A stretch of 64,000 nucleotides of DNA from Allolobophora icterica (lineage: Eukaryota > Annelida > Clitellata > Crassiclitellata > Lumbricidae): assembly GCA_963556255.1 (NCBI GenBank), contig OY744607.1:53495670-53559669 (forward strand), given 5' to 3'. The position numbers were made by a program, and so were the translations under genes. Positions 12,628-41,054 of the stretch are shown here, one piece after another. Position 1 is the stretch's first letter. Each line of letters begins with the position of its first letter. Below the pieces are notes generated by a model that was not told where the DNA came from, made no database searches, and saw only the letters and a list, made by a program, of their open reading frames with translations.

Positions 12628-13887
12628 TAGTCCCCGGCGCCGCCGCCATCCGCCGCCGCCGCCGCCGTTAAGCCCTCAAGTCGAAACCAGTCGCTAAGCT
12701 ATCGACTGCTAGCGACTTCGTTCACTTAATATTTTGCTGGTTGTTTTAATCCCGGTTTCCAAGTTTCGATTTGAGAAAGACATCAGCAGCAGGACGAGCA
12801 ACATTACAATACATTAAAATATTCCTTTATTGAAGAAAACATGCTGACGTGCCGCAACTTGGTACATTGTAAGAGAGTTTTCTCTATTAGTAAGAGTTCT
12901 TATAGAGAATACGGGGATATAGACGTTGTCTCTTTCTGGTAGAGTGAATTTATGCATTCTCTTATGAAGAAGGTGTTGATGATTACGAAGAGGGGGATTA
13001 AGCACGGTGAGAACTGTCGGGGGTTGGGAGGTTCAACCCCCTAATCTTTCTTAGGACTTCAAAGTTCTGGTCTTCAATGCGCACCCCAAGGGGTCATTTG
13101 AGTCATTTCCAACACCCTTGTGCCTATCTGGTGTGATTTAGCATTATTGATTCTGAATCTATGGCTAAGTGAAGAAATTTCCATAGTGTATCATGTATTC
13201 ATTTTTGAATATTTTTAACAAAGGTATTGAGTCTGACTTGCAAAACTGCTAGCGTTGAAATCTGCTGCTTTCAAATTTCGCTGACATCAGTTTAGAAAAT
13301 ACTAATAAAATATCTCAACTCCACATGGATCAAAGTATAGACTCCCCAATTTTTTCTACGATTCTCACACTGGAAACAAGTGCCTGAGTACATGATTCTC
13401 GTTCTCTGCTACTGCCGGACAGAGGCAGGCATCAGCAGTTTCGGCCAACTGGTTGGCCGTAAGATGGGGAACTGCTATAAATCCTCCGCTTCATTCGATT
13501 TACCAAGTGCTCAATTTCACGAATTCACGTTAACATTAATTTTTACAGTCGTCGGTCTGTCCTCTGTCAGCATGCCCACATGGAGCGGAGTCCATACTCC
13601 CACATTGGACCCGGATAGAGCCCTATATGGGTCTCATTTAATGCCACGGAAACGGTGGTATGGTCAGTACAGTATGCGGTAAAATGCATTATATTGTTAG
13701 GTAATCAGTAATGTCCAATAGACATATCTGATTACCTGAGAAGTCGATAGCAAGTCGCTAAGTCAGTCGATAAGTCTAAGCGACATAGTCAGTCGATAAG
13801 CATGCGACTTAGTCGACTGAGTCGCTAAGTCAGTCGCTAACTCATCAAGTCAGTCGGTAACTCCTTAGCGACTGACTCCGGGCACTA
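12628..13887. mobile_element. 1.26-kb TAGT-ended DNA transposon, copy A
   Basis: Ends TAGTCCCCGGCGCC and GACTCCGGGCACTA. Perfect 8-bp TSD CTACAAAG at 12620-12627 and 13888-13895. The right subterminal region is an array of AGTCGATAAG/AGTCGCTAAG units. Copy B lies inverted at 36278. No transposase domain recognised, so non-autonomous. The 8-bp TSD suggests the hAT group. Confidence 0.92.
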
Positions 13888-14200
13888 CTACAAAGCATGT
13901 CCGCCTATGGGACTCGATCTCTTTACCTCTCGCACTCTACGCCAGATGTTATCCAATAGCGGACTCATAGATTTGGGCTCCCACATCGAACCCATCTAGG
14001 TTATCCGACTTCTGGGTGGGTGACAAGTGGGCACGTAGGCTTGGGCATGTCAGAAGCCCATTTAACAAATTTCGATGCGGACGTTCGCAATCGCATAACC
14101 TATTCAGAATCTGGGTGACCTCTCATCCCCTTTGCGGACATCTCTTTTGGGTGACCCCATGCTCTAGTTACAGAAGGCACGTCAAAATATCAAAACTTAA

Positions 14201-14811
14201 CCCTTTGGAAGTGAAGTGAAACATTGGAACGTTTGTGGTGAGGTGGGGTTTGATATACCCCAATACATATTTTTGACTTGCAAGTCGCGATATCAACTAC
14301 AATCATTAATTGTGAGGTGAACTATAATTTTATAACCAATTATAAACGAAACTGGTGATTATCACGAACAAATAACTTATTGAAATGGCCAACAGGTGAA
14401 CTAATAACCATGCAATATCTACTTTGCACGTGTATTTTTCAGTACTCATTCAAAACATTACCAAACGCACGAATAATGCCCGTAATAATGCATCAATTTT
14501 GCATCGATGCAAAATTATATGCTGCAATATCTTATATTATTGCCCATTTCATTCCTCGGCACTGCGCCGTTACTTTTTGTAATTCGATAAAATCAATTAA
14601 AATATATACGAAAATTTATTAATTCTTTTTAATATGCAACAAAATAAAAAAACATTGTGCGTTCAATAGTACCTGATATTGTCTTAAAATGTTCATATTT
14701 CACATTTACTAAGGTAGACAAAAATAATCCAAGCTGGTTCCACGTTTTCCATAGAAAACGCAACGTGGAATAGCTATGGGGTGTGTCAAACCCCACCTCA
14801 CCTCCAAAGGG
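14201..14811. mobile_element. piggyBac-like MITE flanked by TTAA
   Basis: Ends CCCTTTGGAAGTGA and TCACCTCCAAAGGG, with TTAA on both sides (14197-14200, 14812-14815). A second inner inverted block gtggggtttga/tcaaaccccac. 611 bp, AT-rich, non-coding. Confidence 0.88.
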
Positions 14812-14934
14812 TTAACAGTAAAGCGGCCATGTCAACGTCAATGGTATCAGACAGGAGCAATAGCTCGTAGTGCATACCTTATTGTATAGTAAACTTAGTT
14901 AAACATTTTATAAAGCGCTTCAAGTAGGGTGAAC

Positions 14935-15107
14935 CAGAGGCGTCTACACCATAGAAACCTTGGAGAAAATGCTCCATCCAAGAAATAGCGGGGGGGGGAT
15001 CTGTCAGTGTCTGTGCCACCACTTTAAGGGGGAAGGAAGGGGGAAAAGGAAGAAGAGGGGGAAATGAGAAGTTGCTCCAATGACTTAGGGGGGGATAGAC
15101 GCCCCTG
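14935..15107. mobile_element. hAT-type MITE, TSD GGGTGAAC
   Basis: Ends CAGAGGCGTCTA and TAGACGCCCCTG. Perfect TSD GGGTGAAC at 14927-14934 and 15108-15115. 173 bp, with a G-rich interior. Same family as 56042-56232. Confidence 0.92.
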
Positions 15108-16600
15108 GGGTGAACCGTTCACAGACGTTCCCAATGCGCAAGGTCAGAAGAAATAATTCTTCAGGAATGCAAAAGACGAGGGTTACCTATTAAAATTTCA
15201 GAGCGAGTAGGAGACAGTGTATTCCAGAACTTTTCTAGTGGTAGAAAATGAATATGAGACATAATAATGTTGTCATAATAGAAAAATGTAATCCAGAACT
15301 TTAATCGTTAAAACGAATTGAATGAAATCGTTAAAATAATATTTTAATAAATAGAAATATTCGTAATGTGATGAACAAACAAAACAATTGTAATAGTGGT
15401 GTAAATTAGTTTTCAATGTAGGCCTCCGCTATAGGCCTATTTATATCATAGATATAATATTATATTATATTATATCTATGATTTATATAGATCATCATAA
15501 TATATATAGATCTATGCCAATGTCAAAGCATTCGATTCCGCTTTCGGTCTTAAATCTGCTTTTTACGCGCTCGGTACGTTTTAAAAATGAAAACAAATCG
15601 GAAGATGTTGGTGTTTTTCGGTATTAAATTAAGAAAAAGCGATCAATCTTGACTGCATTTTGGCATGTCACATTTTGTCAAATAGGAAAACTCTGCCCGT
15701 ACTTTCACCTGTTGCTCAGTTAGCACAGGGATGCGCGTTTTAGACGTATGTTTGCCTTCCTTGGGGGTGTTCTCGACCGTATCTGCTATCTTGTTTACCT
15801 TTAGTCTCGGCGTGTTGACACTTTAGATGAACGATTTCGACAGTCATATGATTGCGAAAACTCATCGTTGTCGCAAGTTACAGAAGAATGGTAAAAGCGT
15901 CTTTGTTGCAATAGTATCGGTATGTGATAAAAAAAATACAGTACGGGTCGGGATGTTCTCGTATTTTGCGCATATTTCTTTGAAAGTCGGATTTTGTTGT
16001 AACTAGTGTATTATGCGAGCTGTTTGTGCTTAATTGTTATTCAGAAAATTCGTGGGCGGAGGCTGGAGTCCATGGTCTGATTCTAAGCGTCCCTTGGACC
16101 TCGAAATGGTCTCCTCAAGCCCCTTAAAAGAGCAGACAATTTTTGAGCTTTTACTTAATGAGATATTATTTATTCTAAAGTTGCATTTATATGCGACGTA
16201 ACTTCACCTTAGTGAAAACTCAAACTAACTCTAACAATGCACCAACCCTACTCATGTGCACTCAGTTGTTATTCCTAAGTTAAGCCCTAACCTGATTTCT
16301 TTCATGCATGACCGCCATAACCTGGCTTCTGGTTTCCCTGATCTATCAGATTTCAGTCTGGCTTGTTAAATTGATTATTATTTGTGATTGCAATTTTCTT
16401 TGAAACGACCATCGACTGATGTCTTGGACGACATGATAACGGCTCTATAGAAGTCATGGGATTAGATTAGATAAGATAAATATTTGTTCTCTCTGGACAA
16501 CATGATAACAGCACTTTTGGATTAGATTGCGATTAGAATCTTTGCCACTGGGCTGTCTCGCACCCATTTGAGTATCCATTGATGTCTGATTCTGAGCATT
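15108..16600. other. Upstream region of the beta-mannosidase gene
   Basis: No coding signal. Contains an AT palindrome at 15439-15485. A promoter or 5' UTR exon is expected here, but no element can be assigned with confidence. Confidence 0.5.
15439..15485. repeat. AT-rich palindrome
   Basis: ATCATAGATATAAT and ATTATATCTATGAT flank a short TATTATAT centre. Confidence 0.9.
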
Positions 16601-16633
16601 ACTTTTGTGGTAATGAGCAACTGGTGTTTACAG

Positions 16634-33021
<16,388 letters not shown>

Positions 33022-33107
33022 AAGGTGCCTCTCGCTCGAGCAATCGTTATGTTGCGTATCAGTTGCGATTTTACGCTTCAACGCAGTGAGTCTCTGTGAT
33101 AGTAACT

Positions 33108-33254
33108 TTGTGGGTGTGTCTGTCTGTGTTTCTTTCTCTGTGTATGTGTCTGTATGTCTGTCTCTGCCTGTCTGTCTGCCTCAGTTTCCATATGACTTTG
33201 TCATGCTCTGTTTGTTTGTTTATCTGTAATTGTCACTGTGTCTTTCTGTGTGTG

Positions 33255-33287
<33 letters not shown>

Positions 33288-33509
33288 ATGTGTGTGTGTC
33301 TGTGTGTCTGCCTGTGCATTAGTCTGTCTGTCAATCTGTATCCATCTATATATCTTTCTGTCAGTGTATCTGTTACATGTATCTGTCTCTCTGTCTTTAC
33401 CTGTTTATCTGTCTGTGTATCAGTTTGTCTATCTGTTTCACTTTGTCTCTTTCAGTAGCTGTCTGTATATCAGTCAGTCAGTCTGTCTGTCTGTCTGTCT
33501 GTTTATCTG

Positions 33510-33542
<33 letters not shown>

Positions 33543-33655
33543 CTGTCTTCTGTCTGTCTCTCTGGATCTGTCCAGCTGGGTATCTATGTGTGTTTGTGTT
33601 TGGGTGTCTGCATTTCCGTCCATCAGTCCGTCCGACCGTCTTTATGTATGTCTGG
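33108..33655 (+). repeat. (TGTC)n and (GT)n tracts downstream of the beta-mannosidase stop
   Basis: Interrupted CTGT and GTGT units, probably within the 3' UTR if the poly(A) signal at 33879 is used. Confidence 0.88.
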
Positions 33656-33878
33656 CGGGTGACTACATTCCACGATCGTTGCAAGGAAACTGTTCAGACT
33701 GCTTAAGAAGCCAGTTCATATGTTTTCTAGTGTGCAACTTCAGTAGCCCCTTTTGATAAGCACTGCATTGCTACCATAGTTTCTTTTGTTGCGAGTTTTG
33801 TGACTGACTTTAGAGCACAAGATTTGTCACGTTGCATACGATATTATTTGCTGTTTGCTAAATTATATTACCCATATT

Positions 33879-33884
33879 AATAAA
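33879..33884 (+). terminator. Polyadenylation signal AATAAA
   Basis: The first clean AATAAA on + after the beta-mannosidase stop, about 860 bp downstream. Its use is inferred. Confidence 0.55.
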
Positions 33885-33980
33885 CTTGCTATTTGAAGAG
33901 TTGGGTTCTAGTATTTTCTTTTCCTAAAATGTAGATTTCTTTAAGGGAATTCGTTCCACAAGTTATAAAGAATCAAGGCT

Positions 33981-33982
33981 GA

Positions 33983-34054
<72 letters not shown>

Positions 34055-34100
34055 TTTTATTTTTATTTTTTAAATTATTATTATTATTATTATTATTATT
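33981..34100 (+). repeat. (TTA)n, tail of the adjacent reversed SINE
   Basis: Nearly pure TTA with a T-rich interruption. Confidence 0.95.
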
Positions 34101-34278
34101 ATGCATTTAGTTAGCACCACTATCTAATGTCAAAGCTTCAATTGATGGGCTGAGCAATTGTGAGTGAAGGACTTGCTCAAGGTCTCTACACTGTAATCGT
34201 CTCAGAGGAGGAGGAGGATCGAACCCGTACTCTCCGCATTACAAGGCGAGCGTTCTAACCAGTCGGCTACTGTGGCCC
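34101..34278 (-). mobile_element. SINE copy (minus), well preserved
   Basis: On minus: gtagccgactggttagaacg (box A), acgggttcgatcctcc (box B), then the body and (TAA)n tail. Confidence 0.88.
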
Positions 34279-34498
34279 ACTTGAGGTACTCTAAATGTCG
34301 CATAGTATTCAAAATACTTATAAATTGCTATTAGATACTGTGGGACGTACTGGCAATATTCCAAATGTGAAGTGCCCTGAATATTACTATGCTATTAGAT
34401 ATGCAAATTACTGTAAACATTGCAGATGTGAAATACCCTAAATACTGGAAAATATGCAAAGTACTGTAACTTGAGATACTACAAGAAGTGCTCTGAAA

Positions 34499-34635
34499 TT
34501 AACTAATTTGTCTTTAATAAGGCAATCAGTTGTTATCGTGAGTTCTTATTTATATAGCGCCTCTCTAGAATTAACTAATTAGTCTTAAGGCAATCAGTTG
34601 TCATCGTGAGTTCTTATTTATATAGCGCCTCTCAA
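34499..34635 (+). repeat. Tandem duplication of about 65 bp
   Basis: ATTAACTAATT, ggcaatcagttgt and gtgagttcttatttatatag occur twice in tandem at the 3' end of the LINE fragment. Confidence 0.85.
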
Positions 34636-34960
34636 GAAAAGCCATCAGCGGAGCTCCTGACCTGATTTTACAAGACCACAATCTAACAAATGGTCTTCAA
34701 CCGCTTGCGAAATGAAGAATGAAACGGAAAGTAGAAGAATCTCATGTCAGAGGTTGCATGGAAGCCTGTTCCCGAAAGTGGGGCCGACCACTGCGAAGCT
34801 TCCATGTTGCATCGTGGAAGTACGCGACGGAGGAACAACGAGATCTGCGGCCAGGTAAGGATGACACTGGACTGATGGCTGTCTGAGGTTGGATGGAGCA
34901 CAACCTATCAGGCAGCTACGCATCAGCAGTGGAATGGTTGTCAAAAGCTTGGATGTCCAG
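34545..34960 (-). mobile_element. LINE C-terminal fragment (minus)
   Basis: Minus-strand pieces VVGPTFGNRLPCNL and FPFHSSFRKRLKTIC, with tail tagcgcctct reversed. Frame shifted and 5' truncated. Confidence 0.72.
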
Positions 34961-35640
34961 AATTTTACAGATTACCGCAGTACACGAACGCAGGTCAAAA
35001 TCTAATGTATATATTCGACACGGAACAACTGAGCCGGGGGGGGGTCAAGACCTGACCCCAACATCTTTTTAGTTACTTAGCTGAAATGGGCTAAAAGAAG
35101 GGCCCTGTATTGGCAGGGTTTTGGTTGGTAGTTTGTTGCGGCCGATTAGGGTGGACGTTATCAGAAATTTAAATTTCGTTGTTTTCCGAGAGGATGTTTA
35201 TAAAGACTGTTTCCATGACGACCGTTGTTGCTGACAATGGCCTTGTCGATGATTCATTTGCCAGTGACGTCAATATTATCGTTCATTAGGGATGACGTCA
35301 CTGCCTATTATCTTTCCGTTATTGACGACGTCACTGAGAAACATATCCTTACCATGATTAGCATAATGTAAGACACTACGTATTATCACAGTATAACTAA
35401 TTACACAGTACGTCTACTCCCCGCCGCTGCAGCAGTCAGAATATGTTACTGACCGCCATTTTGAGAGTGAGTCTCCGTTCGGTTCGTTTAAGTCTCTTAC
35501 ACACCGATACACCGGACTCAATCACATCAAATATTTTTAAACGTTACAACAACATTGAGGACTTCAATAGAATTAACAATATTATTTTTAACGTTTATGT
35601 CAGCTTAGTTCTATAATTCAAGATTTCACTTTAAAAATGG
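34961..35640. other. No recognised feature
   Basis: Several TGACGTCA-like sites at 35260-35340. No gene seen. Confidence 0.45.
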
Positions 35641-35659
35641 CGTCACCCGAAAAACAAGT

Positions 35660-36125
35660 CAACAGGCAGCAATGTGAGTCGACGTAGGCCTACTGATTCT
35701 CCCATATCACCACTTTTATGGCAGATGAAGTCCACTGGCTCCCGCTTTCTGTCCGCATCCAATTCAAGGTCCTCATCCTTACCTCTAAGGCTCAACTTGG
35801 TTTTTGCACCAAAATATTTATGTGACTTAATTCATCGCCCTCACTCTGCTGCTTCTCTTCGTTCCTCTGACCGTTTGGACTTCCTCGTTCCCCGTGTCAG
35901 GACTTCACTGGCTCAATCTAGGTGTTTTGCTTGCATTGGCCCTGCTCTTTGGAATGAGCTTACTCTGCTCGTTCGTTCTTCTATTCTCTCGGGTAACGTC
36001 TCTCTCTTTTAAGTTTGTTAAAACTTGCTTCTTCTCTCGGGGTCTCTCGCACTGGGAGCGCTTCTGAATGGCCCTCCCGCTAGAAGCGCTTTTTAAATAT
36101 CCGAATACAATACAATGTATACAGT
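35660..36125 (+). mobile_element. LINE C-terminal fragment with (ATACA)n tail
   Basis: LDFLVPRVRTSLAQSRCFAC and GPALWNELTLLVRSS, then ggggtctctcgcactgggag, and an (ATACA)n tail. A frameshift near its start. Confidence 0.85.
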
Positions 36126-36134
36126 TTAATTATT

Positions 36135-38035
36135 TATACTGTGGTATTGTGGGGGTGTTCATGGGAAGATACCTGTCATACCAGGTATCTCTAGAGTGGA
36201 AGAAATGAAGGTGTTGGGTGTTACAATTACTGAAACACTTGCTTTTGTTAAACACCCTAACCGCGTCTGTTGCAGGGTAGTACCCGGAGTCAGTCGCTAA
36301 GGAGTTACCGACTGACTTGATGAGTAAGCGACTGACTTATCGACTCAGTCGACTAAGTCGCATGCTTATCGACTGACTAAGTCGCGTAGACTTATCGACT
36401 GACTTAGCGACTTGCTATCGACTTCTCAGGTATTCATGTATGTGTATTGGACATACCTGACTACCTAACAATATAATGCATTTCACCGCATACTGTACTG
36501 ACCGTGCCATCATTTCCGTGTGCATTAGATGAAACCCATATGGGCTCTATACGGCTGCAGTATTGAATATGGGCTCCGAATGTTAATGTGAATTCGTGGA
36601 ATTGAGCGCTTGGTACTCGAATGAAGCGAGGATTTATAGCAGTACCCGTATCTTACGACCAACCAGTTGGCCGAGACTGCTGATGCGTGCCTCTTTCAAG
36701 CAGTAGCAAAGGACGAGAATCATGTACCGTGTGAGAATTGTAGAAAAAAGACTGGGGGCGGGTTAGACTTTGATCCATGTGGAGTTGAATATTTTATCCG
36801 TATTTTGCAAACTGATCTCAGCGAAATTTGAAAGCAGCAGATTTCAGAGCTAGCAATTTTGCAAGTCAAACTCGAATCAAAATCAGTTCCTATGTTGAGA
36901 AAATTCGAAAATGCATACATGATACACTATGGAAATTTCTTCACTTTGCCAGAGATTCAGAATCAAATAATGCTACATCACACCAGCACAAATGAAGGGG
37001 TTGGAAACGACACTCTTGGGATGTGCAATGAAGACTTAACTGTGTGGTCCTAAGAAAGACTAGGGTTGAACCCCAACCCCAACAATTCTCACCCTGCTTA
37101 TTCCCCTGCAGCTTCGTAATCACCAACACCATCTTCGTAATAAAATGCATAAATTCACTATACCAATAAGACAACAACAACTATATCCCCCGTATTCTCT
37201 TTAAGAACTCACACTAATAGAGCACACTCTTTCTCTTATAATGTGCCAAGTTACTGCATGTCAGCTTGTTTTCCTCAATAAACGAATATTGTATTGCATT
37301 TTATTGTAAGTTCTGCTCATGTCCTGCTGCTGATGTCTTCGTCAAATCGATACTTGGAAACCGCGATAAAACAGCAAGCTAAATATTAAGTAAACGAAGT
37401 CGTTAGCAGTCGATAGCTTAGCGACTGGTTTCGACTTGAGGGCTTAGCGGCGGATGGCGGCGGCGCCGGAGACTATTGCAGGGTGCACTACGGGTGATGA
37501 AAGCCCACGGTCTTAAAGCCCAAATGTCTATGATGTTGCAAGGGCGACGACAGTGGCATGCATGCTATATATGTGCAAGCCCCGCATGGGGCCGATTTGC
37601 ATCCCAGCATGATAAAAGTCAACTGCAAGCCATTATAAACAAGATGACTAGGCAGGGGTACCTGCCGGAGGGTGGGCCAACGTTTGACCAACTCTGTAGG
37701 AAAGCGGATGTCGGCCTTTTCTCGGGGGGTCTTAAACAACCCTGGTCATGTACTTTACAAATTGCTCCCACCCAAGAAACCTAAAAATTATGTTCTCCGA
37801 CCTCGGTCTCATGATAGAGTGCTTACTCCTCTTGACAATAAGGCAAAATTTCATTGGAAGAATGCTATATTCATATTGATTGTGATGCTGTTGTTGTTTT
37901 TTTTTATTAACTGTTGTATTCTGTATTGTATTATTTGATGCATGTACACTGGAGTGCTAATCTCTTGCAACCGGTTAAATAAAGAAAATACTTACTTACT
38001 TACTTACTTACTTACTTGCTTACTTACTTACTTAT
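36135..38035 (+). mobile_element. LINE 3' end split by a DNA transposon
   Basis: 36135-36277 encodes EEMKVLGVTITETLAFVKHP and stops at VCCR. It resumes after the inserted element at 37484 with VMKAHGLKAQ, ICASPAWGRFA and, after a frameshift, NNPGHVLYKLLPPKK and YVLRPRSHDRVL. It ends in a (CTTA)n tail at 37990-38035. These are standard C-terminal motifs of non-LTR reverse transcriptase ORFs. Confidence 0.88.
36278..37475. mobile_element. 1.2-kb TAGT-ended DNA transposon, copy B (inverted relative to A)
   Basis: Ends TAGTACCCGGAGTC and GGCGCCGGAGACTA. Perfect 8-bp TSD TTGCAGGG at 36270-36277 and 37476-37483. The same AGTCGATAAG-type subterminal array and interior as copy A, in opposite orientation. 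Inserted in a LINE ORF. Confidence 0.93.
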
Positions 38036-38241
38036 TATCTTACACTATGCCATTAGCTACGACGATAGCAATATAGTTCCGTAGTGGATGACGTCACAAA
38101 GCCTTTCTGTGTGTATGACGTCAGTCTGTTATGAGTTTGTCACTAATTATAATTATAACTAGTTAGCGTTTATGACGAAGTCACTGATCAATAGGCCTGT
38201 GTATCTTTTCGAAGCATCAACTTACATAATAACCGTTGTAC

Positions 38242-38276
<35 letters not shown>

Positions 38277-39179
38277 CCGTAAACAAACACTATTGTGACG
38301 TCACTATACTGCCGCCTTGCCGACGGTTGTCTTGACGGTTGTCTTGACGACGGCTTAGGCCTATAATATGACGTTATTGTTATCACTGCAATAATAATTG
38401 TTTTTTATATACCGTGATTTTTCACGGGCTTACAGCTAGTATTTGTAGTAATAGCCTAATTGTTAAACATGTCTTTTCCATTAGCGATTACGTCATTGTT
38501 ATCTTTTCCCTTGGGATGACGTCATTTTCAAATATAATTATCTTTTTCGGTTGCGGAACTTCGATACGTGTACACTGAACGAACAAATGTTGCAAACTTT
38601 GATGTTTTAAGTTCTGGATATTGTTATGCTGACCAGAGTTTGAATTGTCAATTTTGAACTGGGGGCGGGGACTGGTGTTGAAATATTCTTACATGTCCGG
38701 GTATCCCAACCGGAATTATTTCTTACGTACCTACAACCGGTAGGCCCTATAGGCCTACATGCTATATTGTAGTGGGCTTGAGTGTACTCGATTCGTAGGC
38801 TAGTTGTGTCTAAAAATCGAGAAAGGAAGAATACTTACTGGAAAACTCTTTTCAGAAGATTTCTAGGGGAAAATACGACCTAACGAAAACCAAAGTGGTC
38901 TGAAATGAAAACTGGGAAAAGCAGTAGTTTCAATTAATTAAGTAGGCCTAAGCTTACATAGGCCTAAGATACACTGAATCACTGAAAGCTGTGCTGGGGG
39001 TTTAACACCCACGAGATAATTTTTGGCAGTAACTGGATGGGGTTGAAAACTAAATGGGGGGTAGACCCTCCCAACCCACCGACAATTCAATCCTTGAGAA
39101 AATAATAAAAAAAAGCGAAGTCGCGGGAATTTATTCACAGGCGCTTAGTCAAAAGATAATCGATAAGCGGGGGTGGTGG
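38036..39179. other. No recognised gene; TGTC run and TGACGTCA sites
   Basis: A short (TGTC)n at 38241-38277 and repeated atgacgtcatt motifs. Several TAGGCCTA at 38740-38970. Confidence 0.5.
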
Positions 39180-39540
39180 TGAAATTGGTTCCAGGTCAAT
39201 ATCAAAAGAGTCAAGCAAGCAGACTGTCAGACGGCTAAGGTGGATGGTGTTTAGAGCTGAAACGGCGAGGGAGGCAAACTAAAGAGGAGGAATCGGGAGA
39301 GGATTAGTGAAAGAGCAGTGTTTTCAGTTTTGAGTGAAAGACCTGTGGAGAGATAGCAAGAGGTGAGGTTTTGGCGAGTTCGTAGTATGGATCGGATATT
39401 TGTCGTAATGCTGGCGGGAGTTTGTTCCAGAGAGGTGGAACAGCTATGGCTTGGGAGTGATTGGCAAATTTTAGTGATGAGGTGCTAGCCATCTAGCGAG
39501 TTGAGTGGATGCGCTCTATGTATTTGTAATACATTTTTAA
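39180..39540 (-). mobile_element. LINE C-terminal fragment (minus)
   Basis: Minus frame LKFANHSQAIAVPPLWNKLP, then PALRQISDPYYELAK and FHSKLKTLLFH. Tail region caggtcaatatcaaaagag on + shared with other LINE tails. Confidence 0.85.
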
Positions 39541-39754
39541 AATGAAACGTTTTCATCTGATCGTCAGTTGGCGCTAGTCTTAGCGTGAGCTGTCTCTTGT
39601 GAATTATTGTTTATATCATGTGAGAGTTGTATTGAATGAATCTATAAATCACAAATTCACACCTTGGTTTATACAAAAGAAATTAAAGTATGCGAGAATG
39701 TTGTGTACGTAGTTCGTTGGGTTTAGTACAACATTGGCAACCTTTCAACTCATC

Positions 39755-39826
39755 GGGGGTATAGCTCAGTGGCAGAGCATTCGACTGCAGATCGAGAGGT
39801 CGCCGGTTCAACTCCGGCTGCCCCCT
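39755..39826 (+). tRNA. tRNA-Cys (GCA)
   Basis: 72 nt. Acceptor GGGGGTA pairs with the 3' GCCCCC end. Box A TAGCTCAGTGGCAGAGCA, anticodon loop CTGCAGA, T arm GCCGG-TTCAACT-CCGGC. All stems pair well. Confidence 0.95.
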
Positions 39827-39904
39827 GGTAAACAATTTTTACACAATTACTTATCACGTTCATGTAGACTATTGAGTTTCCTTAATACGTCAAGCAACCA
39901 AGAA

Positions 39905-40224
39905 AGAAGAAATTACGCAGCATAAAACGACCTCTGTATTCACTTTATTTAACAACTTTAAACAAAATTGTTACAGCGAGGGGCTCTGATAATCTGTTCT
40001 AGTTACCAGTTCTTCTAGGCTTAGTCGTCGTCGTCGCTTTTGACACCATCCACCGTAGCAGTCTGACTGACTGAATCTTGATCTGGAAACGGTTATGATC
40101 TTATCTGCCTAACGATTTTGTTTTGACTGAGCGCCAGTAGGCTCTATGAGCTGGCTTTCGCGACGTTCCTTTCTTCTAGCACTTTAGGTTGCTACAAAAG
40201 TCTTCTGCTTTTTTCTGTTGATAC
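39905..40224. other. No recognised gene
   Basis: Probably more LINE-related tail sequence (gatcttatctgcc, ttgttttgact), shared with 40660-40730. Confidence 0.45.
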
Positions 40225-40740
40225 GCCAAAGTTGTGAATAGCAACTTTCAGCGCCTTTTGAGGTATGAGAATAGCGCTATATCAACACTGTTGATACTTA
40301 GCGTTCTACACACCATAGACGACGAAAATGCTCTTCTATACCGCCCTAAAACTTCTCCGCCCTTCCGTCGCCTTATCACTAAAATTTGCCAATCGCTTCA
40401 TAGCCATAGCTGTTCCACCTCTCTGGAACAAACTCCCCCCAGTATTACGACAAATATCTGATCCATCCTACGAACTCACCAAAACCTCACCTCTTGCTAT
40501 CTCTCACACGTCTTTCATTCAAAACTGAAAGCTCTTTCACAAATCCTATCCCGATTCCTCCTTTTGCTCTTAGCCTACCTCCATCGCCGTTTCAACTCTA
40601 AACACCACCTACGGTGACCCACCTTAGCCGTTTGACTGTCTGCCTGCCCGACCATTTAGATCTTGACTTGGAACCGATTTCACACCCCGCCTATCGATTT
40701 TGTTTTGACTAACCGCCTGTGAATAAATTGGTTCGCGCGA
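40225..40740 (+). mobile_element. LINE C-terminal fragment (plus)
   Basis: IAVPPLWNKLPPVLRQISDP and YELTKTSPLAIS, the same family as 39180-39540 but in opposite orientation. Confidence 0.85.
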
Positions 40741-41054
40741 CTTCGCCGTTTTAGGCGTTGTAGAAATATCAGTACTACAATTGCGATTACGATATTTTAC
40801 ATCGAATACATTACACTGATTACAGGTAGGCCTAAGCCTATTGGATCCAGGTACTGGATCCAAAACTCATCTATAGGCCTACATGCGAGAACGCAGAACT
40901 AAATTATCTTGACGTTGTGGTGGGGACGCTATCTTAGATCGGTGCGTTTCATAGCAGACGATAAAATGTTACGCTTCAGCGCATCTAGGCGTCAGTGAGT
41001 GCCGCGCGCTGACGACAGCGCTTATAAAACTGTTTATGGCTGCGTCTGCCGTGA

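Noticed and set aside
33096..33756. Cys/Val/Ser-rich frames downstream of the beta-mannosidase stop
   Set aside because: TGTC/GT microsatellite translation, probably 3' UTR.
37476..37938. Two overlapping frames as host genes
   Set aside because: They carry LINE C-terminal motifs separated by a frameshift and end in a CTTA tail.
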